A DNA stretch of 64,000 nt from Argentina anserina (GCF_933775445.1 NC_065872.1:5642001-5706000), one strand, 5' to 3'. Positions 38,760 to 50,960 are shown, counted from the first letter of the stretch. Made by a program: numbers and translations. The notes: generated by a model from the sequence alone, not told the origin.

Positions 38760-39580
38760 AGGGGTGGCAATGGTATAGAAAACCATTCCAACCAATTTGT
38801 ATACCAACCGTACCAAATATGTTGGTATACCAAATACTTGATACATGGTATATGGTACAGTATACCGTACCAATATTAAAAATACGGTAGGTAGGTGGTA
38901 TAGATTTTCCATATACCATGGTATATCGTACCTACCAACTTATATTATATTAAATTATTTAATTAAAAAAAAATATATATCTTTAAATTTCAATTGTAGA
39001 TTTATTGAAAAATAAATCCAAACCATATATATCTACTAACCTTAATCTAGTCTCTCTGAGTTTCTTTCTCAAGTACACCATTTTTCTCGTCTTCAATTTC
39101 TTTATTTAATTATGAATGAATCGATTCAATCGAATTCCCAAGTACAAATGCTTAGACATATCAGTAGCACCATCACTGTTTACAATATGTCAACATATAT
39201 CGCATTTAAACCTATCATTTATTTTTTCAATTGTTTTGAGAATTCATAAGTACTTTAACAGTTTGACTATTTGGACTTTGACTTTCTATTTATGACTTTG
39301 TATTTGGTAATTTGGTTGAAGTTATATAAGACTTTGGAATTCTATTGTTATTTCACTTATTTATTATTATTTATTTGGGTTGGGCCTTAAAATTTTTGGG
39401 CCTTAAATATGTTGGTACAAGCCCATTACCAACCGTACCAACCGAGTACCAACCGTACCACTTAATTGGTATACCAACGTTATTGGTTGGTATAAATTGT
39501 GGATTTTTCATACCAAATATATATTGGTTGGTATATGGTATTGGAAAATTAAGACTGGTATACCAACCAATCCAGCCATA
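38760..39580. mobile_element. Miniature element rich in GGTATACCAA repeats
   Basis: A perfect 9-bp direct repeat AATTCCTCT flanks it (38751-38759 and 39581-39589). The ends AGGGGTGGCAATGGTA and (inward from the right) TATGGCTGGATTGGTTGG are related. Internally it carries many inverted copies of GGTATACCAACC / TTGGTATACC near both ends. The 9-bp duplication suggests a Mutator-like origin, but the AGGGGTGGCAA terminus also occurs on hAT elements, so the class is open. It ends about 220 bp before the GMD start codon. Confidence 0.65.
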
Positions 39581-39801
39581 AATTCCTCTCTACAAATTTA
39601 GCAGGGTCCTCTAGTGACCATCCACACATCCGACGTGCCATCCTCCTATTGGCCCCCAATTTTACCGCTAAAAGGGCGTCACTGTCCAAACACAGTGGCT
39701 CTCTGACCCGATCCGTCCTTAAAACCCACCCCATCATTTATCGCGAAGAAACTAAAAACCCAGCGAAGTCAGTCCTCCATTTTCCATCAGACTAAACAAC
39801 A

Positions 39802-40905
39802 ATGGCGTCCGAGAACGACACCAGCGCCAGATCCGGATCTGGATCCAACAGCGAGGAGCGTCGCAAGGTGGCCCTGATCACCGGGATCACCGGCCAGGAC
39901 GGTTCCTACCTGACGGAGTTTCTCCTCAACAAAGACTACGACGTCCACGGCCTGATCCGCCGCTCCTCCAACTTCAACACCCAGCGGATCAACCACATCT
40001 ACATCGACCCCCACAACGCCCACAAGGCCCGCATGAAGCTCCACTACGCCGACCTCACCGACGCCTCCTCCCTCCGCCGCTGGCTCGACACCATCGCCCC
40101 CGACGAGATCTACAACCTCGCCGCCCAGTCCCACGTCGCCGTCTCCTTCGAGATCCCCGACTACACCGCCGACGTCGTCGCCACCGGCGCCCTCCGCCTC
40201 CTCGAGGCCGTCCGCAACCACGTCGACGCCACCGGCAGAAAGAACGTGAAATACTACCAGGCCGGCTCCTCCGAGATGTTCGGCGCCACCCCGCCTCCCC
40301 AGTCCGAAACGACGCCGTTCCACCCCCGATCCCCGTACGCCGCCTCGAAATGCGCCGCGCATTGGTACACCGTGAACTACCGCGAGGCCTACGGGCTCTA
40401 CGCCTGTAACGGTATTCTGTTCAATCATGAATCCCCTAGAAGGGGAGAGAATTTCGTGACCCGGAAGATCACTCGGGCCGTGGGCCGGATCAAAATCGGG
40501 CTGCAGAGCAAGCTGTTCTTGGGGAATTTGAATGCCTCGAGGGACTGGGGGTTTGCAGGGGACTATGTGGAGGCAATGTGGATGATGCTGCAGCAGGAGA
40601 AGCCTGATGACTACGTTGTCGCCACCGAGGAGTCGCATACGGTGGAGGAGTTTCTGGAGGTGGCATTTGGGTATGTGGGGATGAACTGGAAGGATCATGT
40701 TGTGCTCGACAAGAGGTACTTGAGGCCGTCGGAGGTGGATAATCTGAAAGGGGATGCGAGCAAGGCGAAGAAGATTCTCGGGTGGAAGCCAAAGGTTGAG
40801 TTTAAGGAGCTGGTGAAGATGATGGTGGATGAAGATGTTGAGTTGGCCAAGAGGGAAAAGGTTCTTGTTGATGCTGGATACATGGATGCCCAGCAACAAC
40901 CATGA
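39802..40905 (+). CDS. GMD: GDP-D-mannose 4,6-dehydratase
   Basis: Intronless 367-aa protein, near the 373 aa of Arabidopsis MUR1/GMD2 and recognisable along its entire length. It is an extended short-chain dehydrogenase: the NADP-binding loop GITGQDG is at residues 28-34, the active-site Ser/Glu in GSSEMFG (S156, E158), the catalytic Tyr179 and Lys183 in YAASK, and the sugar-nucleotide segment NHESPRRG at 208-215. The enzyme converts GDP-D-mannose to GDP-4-keto-6-deoxy-D-mannose in the cytosol, the first step of GDP-L-fucose synthesis for cell-wall polysaccharides and glycoproteins (established for the family). The first 600 bp is very GC-rich with C-ending codons; the 3' part is less so. 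Confidence 0.97.
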   Translation: MASENDTSARSGSGSNSEERRKVALITGITGQDGSYLTEFLLNKDYDVHGLIRRSSNFNTQRINHIYIDPHNAHKARMKLHYADLTDASSLRRWLDTIAPDEIYNLAAQSHVAVSFEIPDYTADVVATGALRLLEAVRNHVDATGRKNVKYYQAGSSEMFGATPPPQSETTPFHPRSPYAASKCAAHWYTVNYREAYGLYACNGILFNHESPRRGENFVTRKITRAVGRIKIGLQSKLFLGNLNASRDWGFAGDYVEAMWMMLQQEKPDDYVVATEESHTVEEFLEVAFGYVGMNWKDHVVLDKRYLRPSEVDNLKGDASKAKKILGWKPKVEFKELVKMMVDEDVELAKREKVLVDAGYMDAQQQP

Positions 40906-41487
40906 GTTTCCGCGATTTGGTTCTCCGATTTTTGGATCATATAAGTTATAATGTGGGTTAGTTTGATGGTTTCTAGAGTTCCAGTAATTCACAGTTCGTT
41001 TGTTCTCCTGAAAGGTTGTTTGATTTTTCTGTAAGCTCATTCATTCTATTTCAGCAGTTTCTACTGTCTAATTGTTGTTAATTTCAGTTCATGTTATGGA
41101 TAGTGCAGCTCACTGGGATACGATGGGATCGAGATCCCTTTCATTATACAATAATTTGGTTCTTTCATTTTTGTGTCGGTGATTGGGATTTTTTCATTTC
41201 ACGTGGATCTTATGAATGGATGTTTCTTACTAGCTTATTTGAAAGAGGGAAGAATAAGGACAAGAAAAAGCACAAAATCGTGGCGGGCTGTCTTGTGTCC
41301 TACTCTGTCTTACAGAAGTGAGAAAGACAACAGCAAACACTTTCACACTCAAACGCTCACTCATTTTCTTGAAGATACTTAGTTGGTACTTGGTAATCAA
41401 CAATGAATATAGTTTCGTATAATTCCTGATGTCACTATAATCAGAATCTCTACAAAGTATCTGTACGAGAATTAAATAAAAACAGGA
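40906..41487. other. Convergent 3' region
   Basis: 3' UTR of the GMD gene and 3' flank of the convergent minus-strand gene. Small frames here have no recognisable content. Confidence 0.5.
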
Positions 41488-43460
41488 TCAGTCTAACTTG
41501 GTTTCGGCAGAAGGTAGACTTAGGGTTGGCAAATCAGACGAGGTAGCTTGCTGTTCTAGGTGTTTTGTGCAGATAACTAACGGCTCAACAGATGACCGAA
41601 GAGATTCCGGTCCCTCCTCCGTGATTCTCTTGCACACTGCATCACAGTTGCTAATAACCTCCGTCAACCTTCCTTTAAGTTCCCCAAGCTCTACCTGCAA
41701 TGAATAAACTGTGCCATGTTGCAATGAAAAGGTTAAAGTCTTCTGTACAACTCATTTATCAACACAGTAGGTCCATCAATATCTGTCAAAGCAAAAGGTC
41801 GTAGGCAAGCACATCTGATATGATCAATTACCTCCAGATAAATGTTGTGAGGATGTCTTCATGGCTGTCACTGAATAATTAAATCGCTGCTGAAGTTTAA
41901 CAGCCAATGCGTCTGCAATTTCAATCTTATTCTCTATCTCTTCCTGCCACAATTATCATCAAATCACAATAGTTCTCGTGGAGAGAAGGGCGGGCAGGAG
42001 AAGCAAATCATCCCAATACGCTACCAAGCTTTCTCAAATCTTAATGTATATGCAAAATAGGTTGTCCAACAAAAAGAGAAATCAACTAAATTCGTAAAAT
42101 TTTGATTGCCAAGAGATGGGAAATCAACAATGCCGTCATATTTTGAGCAATGACATATGAATACACAGTTGGAAGAGAACTTGTGCAGAGGACCAGCTAG
42201 CCATATCATAATATTGAGGAGGAAGAGCTTGAGCTTAAGTTTCATTCAAACATCTTCTTTTTTAAAGCTGTCTAACACGGTAGAATTGTGTAACTGATCT
42301 CAGACTCAAGTCACTCAACCATGATCCCCTTGCTTTCAGTTTCTATTACCTAGAGCATTTAGATAGAAATCTAAGACAACCAAAGCAATTAGGATGAAAT
42401 ACCAATCATAAATAGCTATGAATCTGATTAATCTGCAAGTGCACCAGGTCACTAGAGTGTCGTGATGGTAAAAGAAATCAGCTCGTCAACAAAACTAAAA
42501 GCTAGAAGATCACTCCAAAGATCACTGTAATACTTTCAATTCCATGATTCATCACACTGTGATTACAGAACCCCAATTTTGACATTTTCCATTATGAAAA
42601 TCTATCAATTTGCTCCCTGGACCTTCAATCTACATGAACTACCCTTAACAGGTCAAAGACACACTGAAGCTCTGCAACATCTTTTATATGTCCAAACTAA
42701 AAACTAAATAGGCATCAATTCATCAATGCATATAGCTGCAACAAACCTGTTGTTGGCTCAGCTTTTTGACATTCTCCTCCTGCCACTCGCGGTACATCGC
42801 AAAGAGTTCCAACAGCACTTTCGGATCCACAATACCTATATAGACAATTCCGCACAGACTAATGAATAATCAGCCACAATACCTAGTCCAATTCCAACCT
42901 CTGTCACTCTTTGCTTAGAACTCTAAAATTGAAATTACTGAAGACTCAAACTGTTAGTCAGTAAAAATTTCATACATTATACTGCGGCGATCCTCAGTAG
43001 CTCAATACTACTTTTTCATTGCAGGAAATTAGGAAGATAAACAAAACCATAGCCATAAAATAGTCAAGCTCAAGCTTACTGGGAGCTGAAGAAGACGAAG
43101 GCTTCCTTACTAAAATGTCAGTCAAGCTCCCCTCACTAGGTGGTGAGGTCAATAACGGCGTCGACTGCAATCAACAATTTCCTATCATCAATCCAAACCC
43201 TAACTAACTTTTCCATCCAAATTAATCCTAATTTGAAATGCTGTAAAATACAAACTCACAATTCTTAGGGATCTGAGCCTCTCTAATATCGGATCGGCCA
43301 CCTCCGATCGCTCCGACACGGTGGTGATTTCATCCGCCGGCCGGCTCTGCAAGATTTTACACTAGTCAATTAAATCAGGCGAAAAATAATACTGGAGTTG
43401 ATTAGAGAGGTCTAGCTGGGCTACCTGTGAGCTCGAGAATGAGGATTCTGCGGCACCCAT
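41488..43460 (-). CDS. Putative BORC subunit 5-like (LOH1CR12/myrlysin type) protein
   Basis: Six minus-strand exons (43425-43460, 43260-43346, 43080-43164, 42747-42835, 41832-41943, 41488-41690) sum to 612 nt, 203 aa. The N-terminus MGAAESSFSSS fits an N-myristoylation site (Gly2, Ser6). It is followed by ILERLRSLRISTPLL, a helical middle (DPKVLLELFAMYREWQEENVKKL) and a Glu/Lys-rich helix to the C-terminus. The order (myristoyl Gly, short leucine motif, long helices) resembles animal BORCS5, which anchors the BORC complex on lysosomes and recruits Arl8. Similarity was judged by eye, so the function is tentative. The exon 6 acceptor was chosen at GTAG|AGC to keep the frame; a nearby AG four bases upstream breaks it. 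Confidence 0.6.
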
Positions 43461-43754
43461 AGTTTGGCGGTGCTAACGATCAAAACGCAGCGTTTCAATG
43501 GCGCTGCTGCCACAAGTGTAATTAGAACCGGCGCGAATGAGGTTGGTTATTTTGGGCTCTTACTTTATATCAAAACGACGTCGTGTCGTCTTTGCCTCAG
43601 ACTCCTATATAAGTAAACGACACAGCAGTTTTCCAATCATTTGCGTCCAAACTCCACCGTGGTCCGCCACTCACCCCGGTGACCTTGCTTCAAGTACCTA
43701 AACCCCAACCTTATTCGTTAGACTAGTAACTTTCATATACTGCGTATAATCAAC
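43461..43754. promoter_or_regulatory. Bidirectional promoter region
   Basis: Only 294 bp separate the start codons of the BORCS5-like (minus) and LIF2-like (plus) genes. The spacer has a 10-bp palindrome ACGACGTCGT at 43575-43584, containing the bZIP-type GACGTC core. A TATA motif CTATATAAG at 43605-43613 is oriented for the plus-strand gene. Both leaders must be short. No obvious TATA was found for the minus gene. Confidence 0.55.
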
Positions 43755-46700
43755 ATGAAGACTCGCAATGCCGGCGTTCCTAAACCGTCGCCGACCGCGA
43801 GGAAAACGCCGCCGGCGAGAAAATCCGCCTCGAAAGCAACGCCGTCAGTAGAGACTCCTAAAACCGTCGAGACGAAGCGGACTTCGGCCAGAGTAGCGAA
43901 TCAGGTCAAGAAGACTGAAACTACTCCCGTCGCTGCTTCCAAGCGCCGTCAATCTTCAGGTACGGATTAAACTGATTCACTCGTTGCTTATCTCATTATA
44001 AACTTCAAATTATTAGGTCAATTGACTTAGTTAGGATTATTATTTAACTGCAAATTGAGTTTGTTGCTCTGAAAATCAGTAGCTTAGAGATGAATAAGCT
44101 GGAAAATTAAGCATAATATTAGCAATTAGTTTTAGTCTAATTCAATAGCTGCTTGAGTTTATGGATGGAAGTGTTAGTGTAGTGATTGACTTGTGTTTGA
44201 ATTACTAGCCGAGGAAGAGTCGGCTGGTAGTGGTAAGGCGACACCAGGCACTGGTGCGGCAACTGCATCAGTAGGGAGAAGGACTTCTGCGAGAGCGAAG
44301 ACACCGACATCATCGGTGTATGTTTCATCACTAACACAGCCTGCAAAAGTGAAAGGGAGACCATCGAGTAAGAAGAAAAAGGTAGATATCAAGGATGTGG
44401 AGTTGACTGAGGAGGAGGTTGTGGCCGAGTCTGATGGAGAGCCTGCAGGGATGGAAGAAAGAGTTGTAGCGGCAGAAGCGCCAGCCGTGGAGAATGTTGA
44501 AGTTTCTGCAGCTGATGAAAAAGGCGTGATAGGAGTAGAACTGGATCCTAGTAAGGATGAAAAGGATCCTATTATGGTGGAAGAATTTGTAGTTGAAGAG
44601 GTTGCACAGTCTTCTGATAGTGTGCGGTCCTGTGATGAAGTGGTGTATGTTGAATTAGAAGAATCTGGTGTTGAGGAGGTCGCAAAGTCTTCAGAGAGTC
44701 TGCCGCCCTGTGATGAAGATAATTCTGTAGAGAAAGAAGAACCTGTAGTTGAGGAGGTTGCAAAGTCTCCGGAGAGTGTGCCGCCCGGTGATGGAGAGGA
44801 TCATGTTGAGAGAGAAGAATCTCTAGTTGAGGAGGTTGCAAGGTCTTCAGAGAATGAACCTCCCTGTGATGAAGAAAATCCTGTTGTGATAGAAACATCC
44901 ATAATTGACGATGTTGCAAAGACTTCAGAAAATGATGCGCCATGTGATTTAAGACAGTCTGTACTTGAGGTTGTGGCAAGGAACTCAGAGTATGAGCCAC
45001 TTTGTGCTGAAGAGGATCCTATTGAGATAGAACAATCTGTAGCTGAGGTAGTTACACAGTCTTCAGAAAGTAGACTGGCCTGCGATGTTGGAGAAAGAGT
45101 GGAATTGAAAGCTGAACAGGCCGAAGAGTCTAAAGGTACTGATATTGATGAGGAGACCTATTCTGAGCCTGCTAACAAGGTACAAAATGACAAAGTGAGG
45201 TTACAAGGAGAAGATACTGATCTTGTAAAAGAGATGTATGATGTTGATGAGGAAATGGAGGAGTATGGTGAGAAAATTGATCTTGAGGAACATGGAGAGG
45301 AGGAACTTCCAGGAGATGATGCAGAAGATCATGAAGAAGAAACTGTGGCATTGGAGGATGAACGCAAGCAGTTGAGCGCCATCACAAAGGAGCGCAAGAC
45401 AAAGAAAGAGCTGGAGATATTTATTGATGGTCTTGATCCGGATGTTGAGGCGGATGATGTGAGAAGGGTCTTTGAGAGGATTGGCGGGATAGTTGGGGTC
45501 AGGTTACAGAAGAATCCTTCAACAAATAAGAATAAGGGTTATGCATATGTGGAGTTCAAAGATAAGGAGCATGCAAGGCGTGCTTTGTTGGAAATGAAAA
45601 ATCCTGCTGTATGGATCTTACTTTTGTCTTTCCCTGTTTTTTTTTCATATGCTTCATTCTAATCATGAATTTTCAGATTCGAGGGAAACAATGTGGGACA
45701 GCACCCAGTGAGGACAATACCACGTTGTTCGTAGGTAACATTTGCAATTCGTGGACAAAGGAAGCTGTAAGTGACCAATCATTTTCATTCATGATTCTAA
45801 ATTCCCTGAATACACAAATCACTTAAAGGTTATAAATTTTGATGTAAACCAAAATAAATATCTTTAAAATTTGTTAGAATTCTACTATTCTTTACAGGAT
45901 TGTTTACTCTTGATAATTTCGGATGACAGATAAAACAAAAACTAAAGGATTATGAGGTTGAAGGCGTTGAGAACATAAACCTTGTCCCAGATATTCAACG
46001 TGAAGGGTTGAGCCGAGGCTTTGCATTTGTTGAGTTCTCCTGTCATGGTGATGCTATGGTTGCATACAAGAGGATTCAGCAGCCTGATGTTATATTTGGC
46101 CACCCTGAAAGGACTGCCAAAGTGGGCTTTGCGGAACCTCTATGTGAGCCTGACCCTGAGGTCATGGCCCAAGTGAAGTCAATATTTGTGGACGGGCTTC
46201 CACCTCATTGGGATGAGAAACAAATTAGAGAGCAACTTAAATGCTATGGAGAAATATTACGTGTTGTTTTGGCCCGAAACATGTCTACAGCCAAGCGAAA
46301 AGATTTTGGATTTGTTGATTTCTCTAGCCATGAGTCTGCTGTGGCATGTGTTAATGTTATTAACAATACACCACTGGATGATGGAAATATAAAGGTATGT
46401 TTCTGTTTTCATGGTCGATCCCTTTCAAGACAAACAATGAAGTATCTGGCACATTACTTAATAATTACTAAATTATTATGTTTCTTAAATCAATGGCCAA
46501 TATTCACCAGATTTTTGTGTGTCATTCACTGAAAATAATAGCACTCGCATTTACATAATCTCAAGTCTATCCGAAGTATCAAACACTTATGTTGTGGATC
46601 CAACTTCAGATAAAAGTGAAAGCAAGACTTTCGAATCCTTTGCCTAAAACACAAGCTGTGAAGGGTGGAATATGTGGTGGATTTCGAATTGGCTTTGCTG

Positions 46701-48081
46701 GCAGCAGCGGTTCAAGATTTGGTAGAGTTCGTTTTCCTTATTATTTTTTATAAATGATGTTTTTATTTTATTAATATTTTTATAATTCTTCATTTCAAAT
46801 TTAGTGTAAATTTTCATCATTATCTCTTCTTTTAACTCTGTTGGTTGTAGGTAGGGATTTTGGTCGCAGTGGACACTCATTCAATCATGCAAATTCGCAT
46901 CATGACAGACATCTTTATGATGGTGGACGTGGTCAATCTGGCAGGATGGGTTTCAATGAACATGACTATGTTAATCAATATAAGGAGTTTTCTGGACGAG
47001 GTTAATTGTGTATATTATTATGTTTTCTAGTTTTCATCTCACCATTCATATATGTTGTGCTCATTCTGTATTGCAACTTCAGATGGCAGAAGGGGCTTGT
47101 TCAGAGGTGGCCAATTTACATATGGTGGAGGTTATGGAGTTGCTTCCCCATCACCAAGACCCTATGTTGATAGATCTTCGCATGTTGCCCCTGATAGAGG
47201 TCATGGTATGCCTGCTCCTTCTAGGAGACATCCTAATACTCCACAAGGACACTTTGATGGGCCACACAGGAGCAGTCACTTTGATGGTCCACACAGGAGT
47301 GGTCATTTTGATGGGCCACATACGAGGGGTCACGTTGATGGGCCATATACTAGGGGCCACTTTGATGGGCCACATTTGAGGGGTCACTTTGATGGGCCAC
47401 ATATGAGGGATCAATTTGATGAGCCACAAGCAAGGCATCACTTAAATGGCCCTCAGACGAGAGGTCACGTTGATAGGCCACACATGCGGGGTCACTTTGA
47501 TGGGCCTCACATGCGGGGTCACTTTGACGGGCCTCACATGGGCAGCCACTTTGAAGGACCTTCTTTTCATGATGAATGTGATAGAACACAAGGCATGAAG
47601 CGCCCATTTCATATGAGAGTAAGCTTTTCTATAATGCTTTTGGTTGTGCTATTCCCTTTTATGTCACTCCATTAAATATGGATTGTGTTATCTTTAGGAG
47701 CATGATCCTGTTTATTTGGAGCCTAGTAGACAGCGGCCACGATTGAATTATAATGACCCAACAGCTTCATTTCACGGTAACCATTACAGTGGTATGCATA
47801 TTTTGCTCTCACTCCAAGGCAAGCCCATATAGCTACTGAATTTGCTAATTACTCACGTAACTGGCTTCATCTTATAGATACTTATGGAGCTGGCACAAGA
47901 CCATACCCTCATGAATTTTATGGTCCTGAAGTAAGCTGTTAATGCCTATGAGCTGCTGATTTTCATTCTATGTTGCCGTCATGATTATTTGATCTTCAGT
48001 TTCATTTTGCAGTCTCATTATGGTCCACATTCATCTTACCATGGGCCCAATCAATCATATGGTAGAAGGCGCTACTATTAA
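43755..48081 (+). CDS. Acidic three-RRM hnRNP R/Q-like protein (LIF2-like)
   Basis: Ten exons (43755-43959, 44209-45608, 45677-45766, 45930-46394, 46610-46721, 46851-47000, 47083-47618, 47698-47791, 47878-47930, 48013-48081) encode 1057 aa. Order: basic N-terminus (about 70 aa, Lys/Pro/Thr), a very acidic region to residue 465 with degenerate repeats, RRM1 about 470-543 (EIFIDGLDP, KGYAYVEF), RRM2 about 551-636 (TLFVGNI, RGFAFVEF), RRM3 about 648-726 (SIFVDGLPP, DFGFVDF), then a Gly/His/Arg-rich tail with a 9-residue tandem repeat. Spacing of the RRMs matches hnRNP R/Q and Arabidopsis LIF2 relatives such as At2g44710. LIF2 works with the Polycomb protein LHP1 in chromatin and RNA regulation. 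Nuclear RNA binding is likely; a Polycomb link is inference. Confidence 0.85.
44592..45110 (+). repeat. Degenerate acidic repeats in the LIF2-like protein
   Basis: About seven units of roughly 25 codons beginning V-E-E-V-A-x-S-S-E-S and containing P-P-C-D-E-E lie in tandem within exon 2. Later units are more diverged (IDDVAKTSEN, VAEVVTQSSES). They are in frame, so they change only the length of the acidic region. Confidence 0.75.
47250..47573 (+). repeat. Coding minisatellite, 12 units of 27 bp
   Basis: Exon 7 of the LIF2-like gene holds 12 consecutive 9-codon units with consensus H-F-D-G-P-H-x-R-G (variants HVDGPYTRG, QFDEPQARH, HLNGPQTRG). Every unit keeps the reading frame. The resulting His/Gly/Pro/Arg-rich tract is probably disordered. 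Confidence 0.9.
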
Positions 48082-50856
48082 CCTCGATAACTATTGGTAA
48101 TACAAATTGTTGCGATATCAAGTTATAACTTTGGACCAAAAAAAAAAAACAAGTTATAACTTGTCATTGTGTATTACAAACATGAAGGATCTGATTGTCC
48201 TAGTTTATTGTGAATTTGTGATCAGGTGGACATGAATCTTTAGGACGCACTGTTCAAGGACGGCCAAGTGGCTTGCTGCTAGAAAGACGTTGCATATTTA
48301 TTTTTTACTCTCTTGCCTTATCTTGCTTTTCCTCTTATTTTTATCTTCTTTACCTAATAGTTGTTGTTTAAGAAAATTTGGGTAGGGGGATTTCCCAAGT
48401 TTGATGTTTGTAGTTTAGGACCTTAGGCAGTGGTTATACTTAGAAAATAGTAGTAATTTGTGATGGAGGTTTAGAGAGATTTCCCCTTAAGCCTAGGCCT
48501 GGATAGCTCGAAGAACTTTGTTATGACTGTTCTTCTGAAATTAAGATGCTTGTATGATCATGGTTAATTTTGTCGTTTTAAGGAATGAAGTTTGGTTATT
48601 GGAAGTAAAAGATTTGTGATTTAGGATGTTAACTTTTCTTGGGGATACAAGAGTTAAGATTAATCCTGCAGATTGAAACATGGAGATTAAACTTTCAGTT
48701 TAGATTGGGCACCAGAAATTTTAGCTTATCATGGAGTTATAGTACTTGACACCAAGGAGATAATAAATCATGTTAAAGGCTTTCCATGTTGCATGGAACT
48801 GTTACGCTAGATGTCTACTAGAGTTTTTGTTCATATTTTTCTGAGGGAAGGGAGCAGCCACCAGTTGGAAAAGAATTGTGCAAATGAATTTTGTTCAATG
48901 CTCATTTGCGATTAGCATAACTGATGGATCAGGTCATATGGTGTCCAATTAATCACATTTACATATATAGTTGGAATTGTGGAAAATCCCGGAGGTATTT
49001 TTTCTGTAGCACCAGTTTATGTGGTTTAGATCGGATCAATTGTTTCCAGGTGAAAAGTATAGGTGGCTTCTTTTGAAGGTCATTTAGAACTATTGTTGTT
49101 GTCCTTGAGCTATGGATGGAAACTTGGGAATAGTAAAGTACAACATGTTTGTTGGGGTTTCACTAAGCGATCTCTAGTTCTAAGCATGTTTTGGACGATG
49201 TTTGCCTGTTGTAGGTTTTATTTTTATTTTAATTTTAAAGCAAGTGAGGATAGGATCCTAAACATGCTAGATTGGGTTCATAATTGAAGGTCAATGTTTG
49301 TGGTTTGGGTTTGTATTTTTGCAATAATGTTCTAGGTGGATTTCAGTAGGACTTTAGACTTTCTGGTACTATTATAGTTCGGCAAATGCTGGCCATTTAC
49401 TTCTGTGATATTTTAGGGTCAGAACCGTGGTGTTACATGGCTATCCTCGTAGGTTTAACAATTTGAATGCTTTTTATAATTTGGTGTTTGATGGCCTTGG
49501 GGATACTTGTGATTTGCAAATTAGACCTCTTGTTATCCATCCCACTTCTAATCTGTTCTTATTGCATGCCTATCGATAGATGCATCATCTAAATGTATCC
49601 TTTTGGTAACAGCCATTGAGACATAAGGAATCCTTTTTAGGGAAATATGACCACATATCTTGCTGTGAACATAGTTAATGTTATATGCGGTGCAGCAGCT
49701 AATGTGTATATATGAATCTTCTGGTTTGGAGGTAGCATAAAAGTGAAAGTTCTTAAAAGTTAAAACTTCCCTTTTTATTTTTGAGCCAAATAGAACAGTG
49801 CAATTGTATGTAACTTCCAAAGCTTACTCTTTGGTATAATTACTGCCGCATTTTTTTTTTTGATTTGGAGGTTAAATTTGTGGTAGTCCTGAAGATCGTG
49901 TGCAGGAAACTTGGACGTCAGATGATGTTTTTCCAAGTAGACTTGTTCCTCTCCACTCTTGGCCGCAGTGAATTTTCTTTTAATTATTCCATTCATTTCT
50001 GCATTTTTGTCCCGAATGAAAACTGCGTTTTGCAAACAAATTTGTATGTTGAATAAGATCTGTATGCTATATTTATTGTCATTAACTCATTAGCTTAGAA
50101 AAATAGTTGAATACTTGTATAGGTCGAATGGAATATAAGAATACTGGTTGATGAGCCCCAGGGGTCCTATCACTCCATCTCTCTTTACTTGAACGGTTTG
50201 GTGCAAGCGTCTCGGACTCTCGGGAATCATATTTCATAAATAAAGAGAAGTGAAATCACAGTTCCTATTTATTAAACTCCCTTTTGCATCTGTTATATCT
50301 TGCAGAATTTCATTCCGTAAGGATTTTAACTAAAACGTGGAAAGAATGAATATGGATCAGGCGGGTGCTTTATATTCTTCGTTATGGTGTCTGTATCGTG
50401 GCTACCTGCCTTTTTTTTTTTGCCAAATAACCAGCATTTTAATTGCAGGAGACAAGAAAACGAACTTGAACCCTTCTGCGTTTTATTTGATGCTTAGTGG
50501 ATCATCATGATACAGAACATTTGCTGGTATTAATCCGTAAATTGGAGCGCACACTGTATGGCAGAAGTGGATAAGAACGAATATAAGAGATCCGATATAG
50601 TAATCCCAATAACAAACCATACCATGACATTCTCCTCTCCTGGTAAACAAACTGTTACTATTTCCTGCCTCAACACAACCTTCAAATCCCAACCATTTTT
50701 GCTCCTTCAACTCACATTACAACCTTCTCTTTCTCTTCTTCAATCCCCTAAAAATTTCACTTCAAAACACAAATCATACCCTCAGAAAATCACCCTTAAA
50801 AATTCACAAGAAAACACAGACCCTAGAGAAAAACCAAAAGCCCAGAACCTTCTGTC
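48082..50856. other. Intergenic region, nothing recognised
   Basis: 3' UTR of the LIF2-like gene (probably to about 48.6 kb), then AT-rich DNA without credible coding frames, RNA genes or paired repeats. Confidence 0.45.
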
Positions 50857-50960
50857 CACGTGTACGATCGTTATCCTGCCACTGCGACAAGCAGCGACCC
50901 CCAACACGACCAATCAGATCCCTCCGTTGCTTTGCCGCGGATCGCTCCCGCCATATAAAT
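50857..50960 (+). promoter_or_regulatory. Histone H1 promoter: G-box, CCAAT, octamer and TATA
   Basis: In order: a G-box/ABRE-like CACGTG at 50857-50862, CCAAT at 50910-50914, the plant histone octamer CGCGGATC at 50936-50943 and TATAAAT at 50954-50960. The octamer is the known S-phase element of plant histone promoters, and the G-box fits abscisic-acid or stress control. Transcription probably starts near 50985. Confidence 0.7.

Noticed and set aside
39787..41040. 417-codon open frame on the minus strand across GMD
   Set aside because: It is a by-product of the GC-rich, C-ending codons of GMD on the other strand; it has low-complexity composition and no recognisable family.
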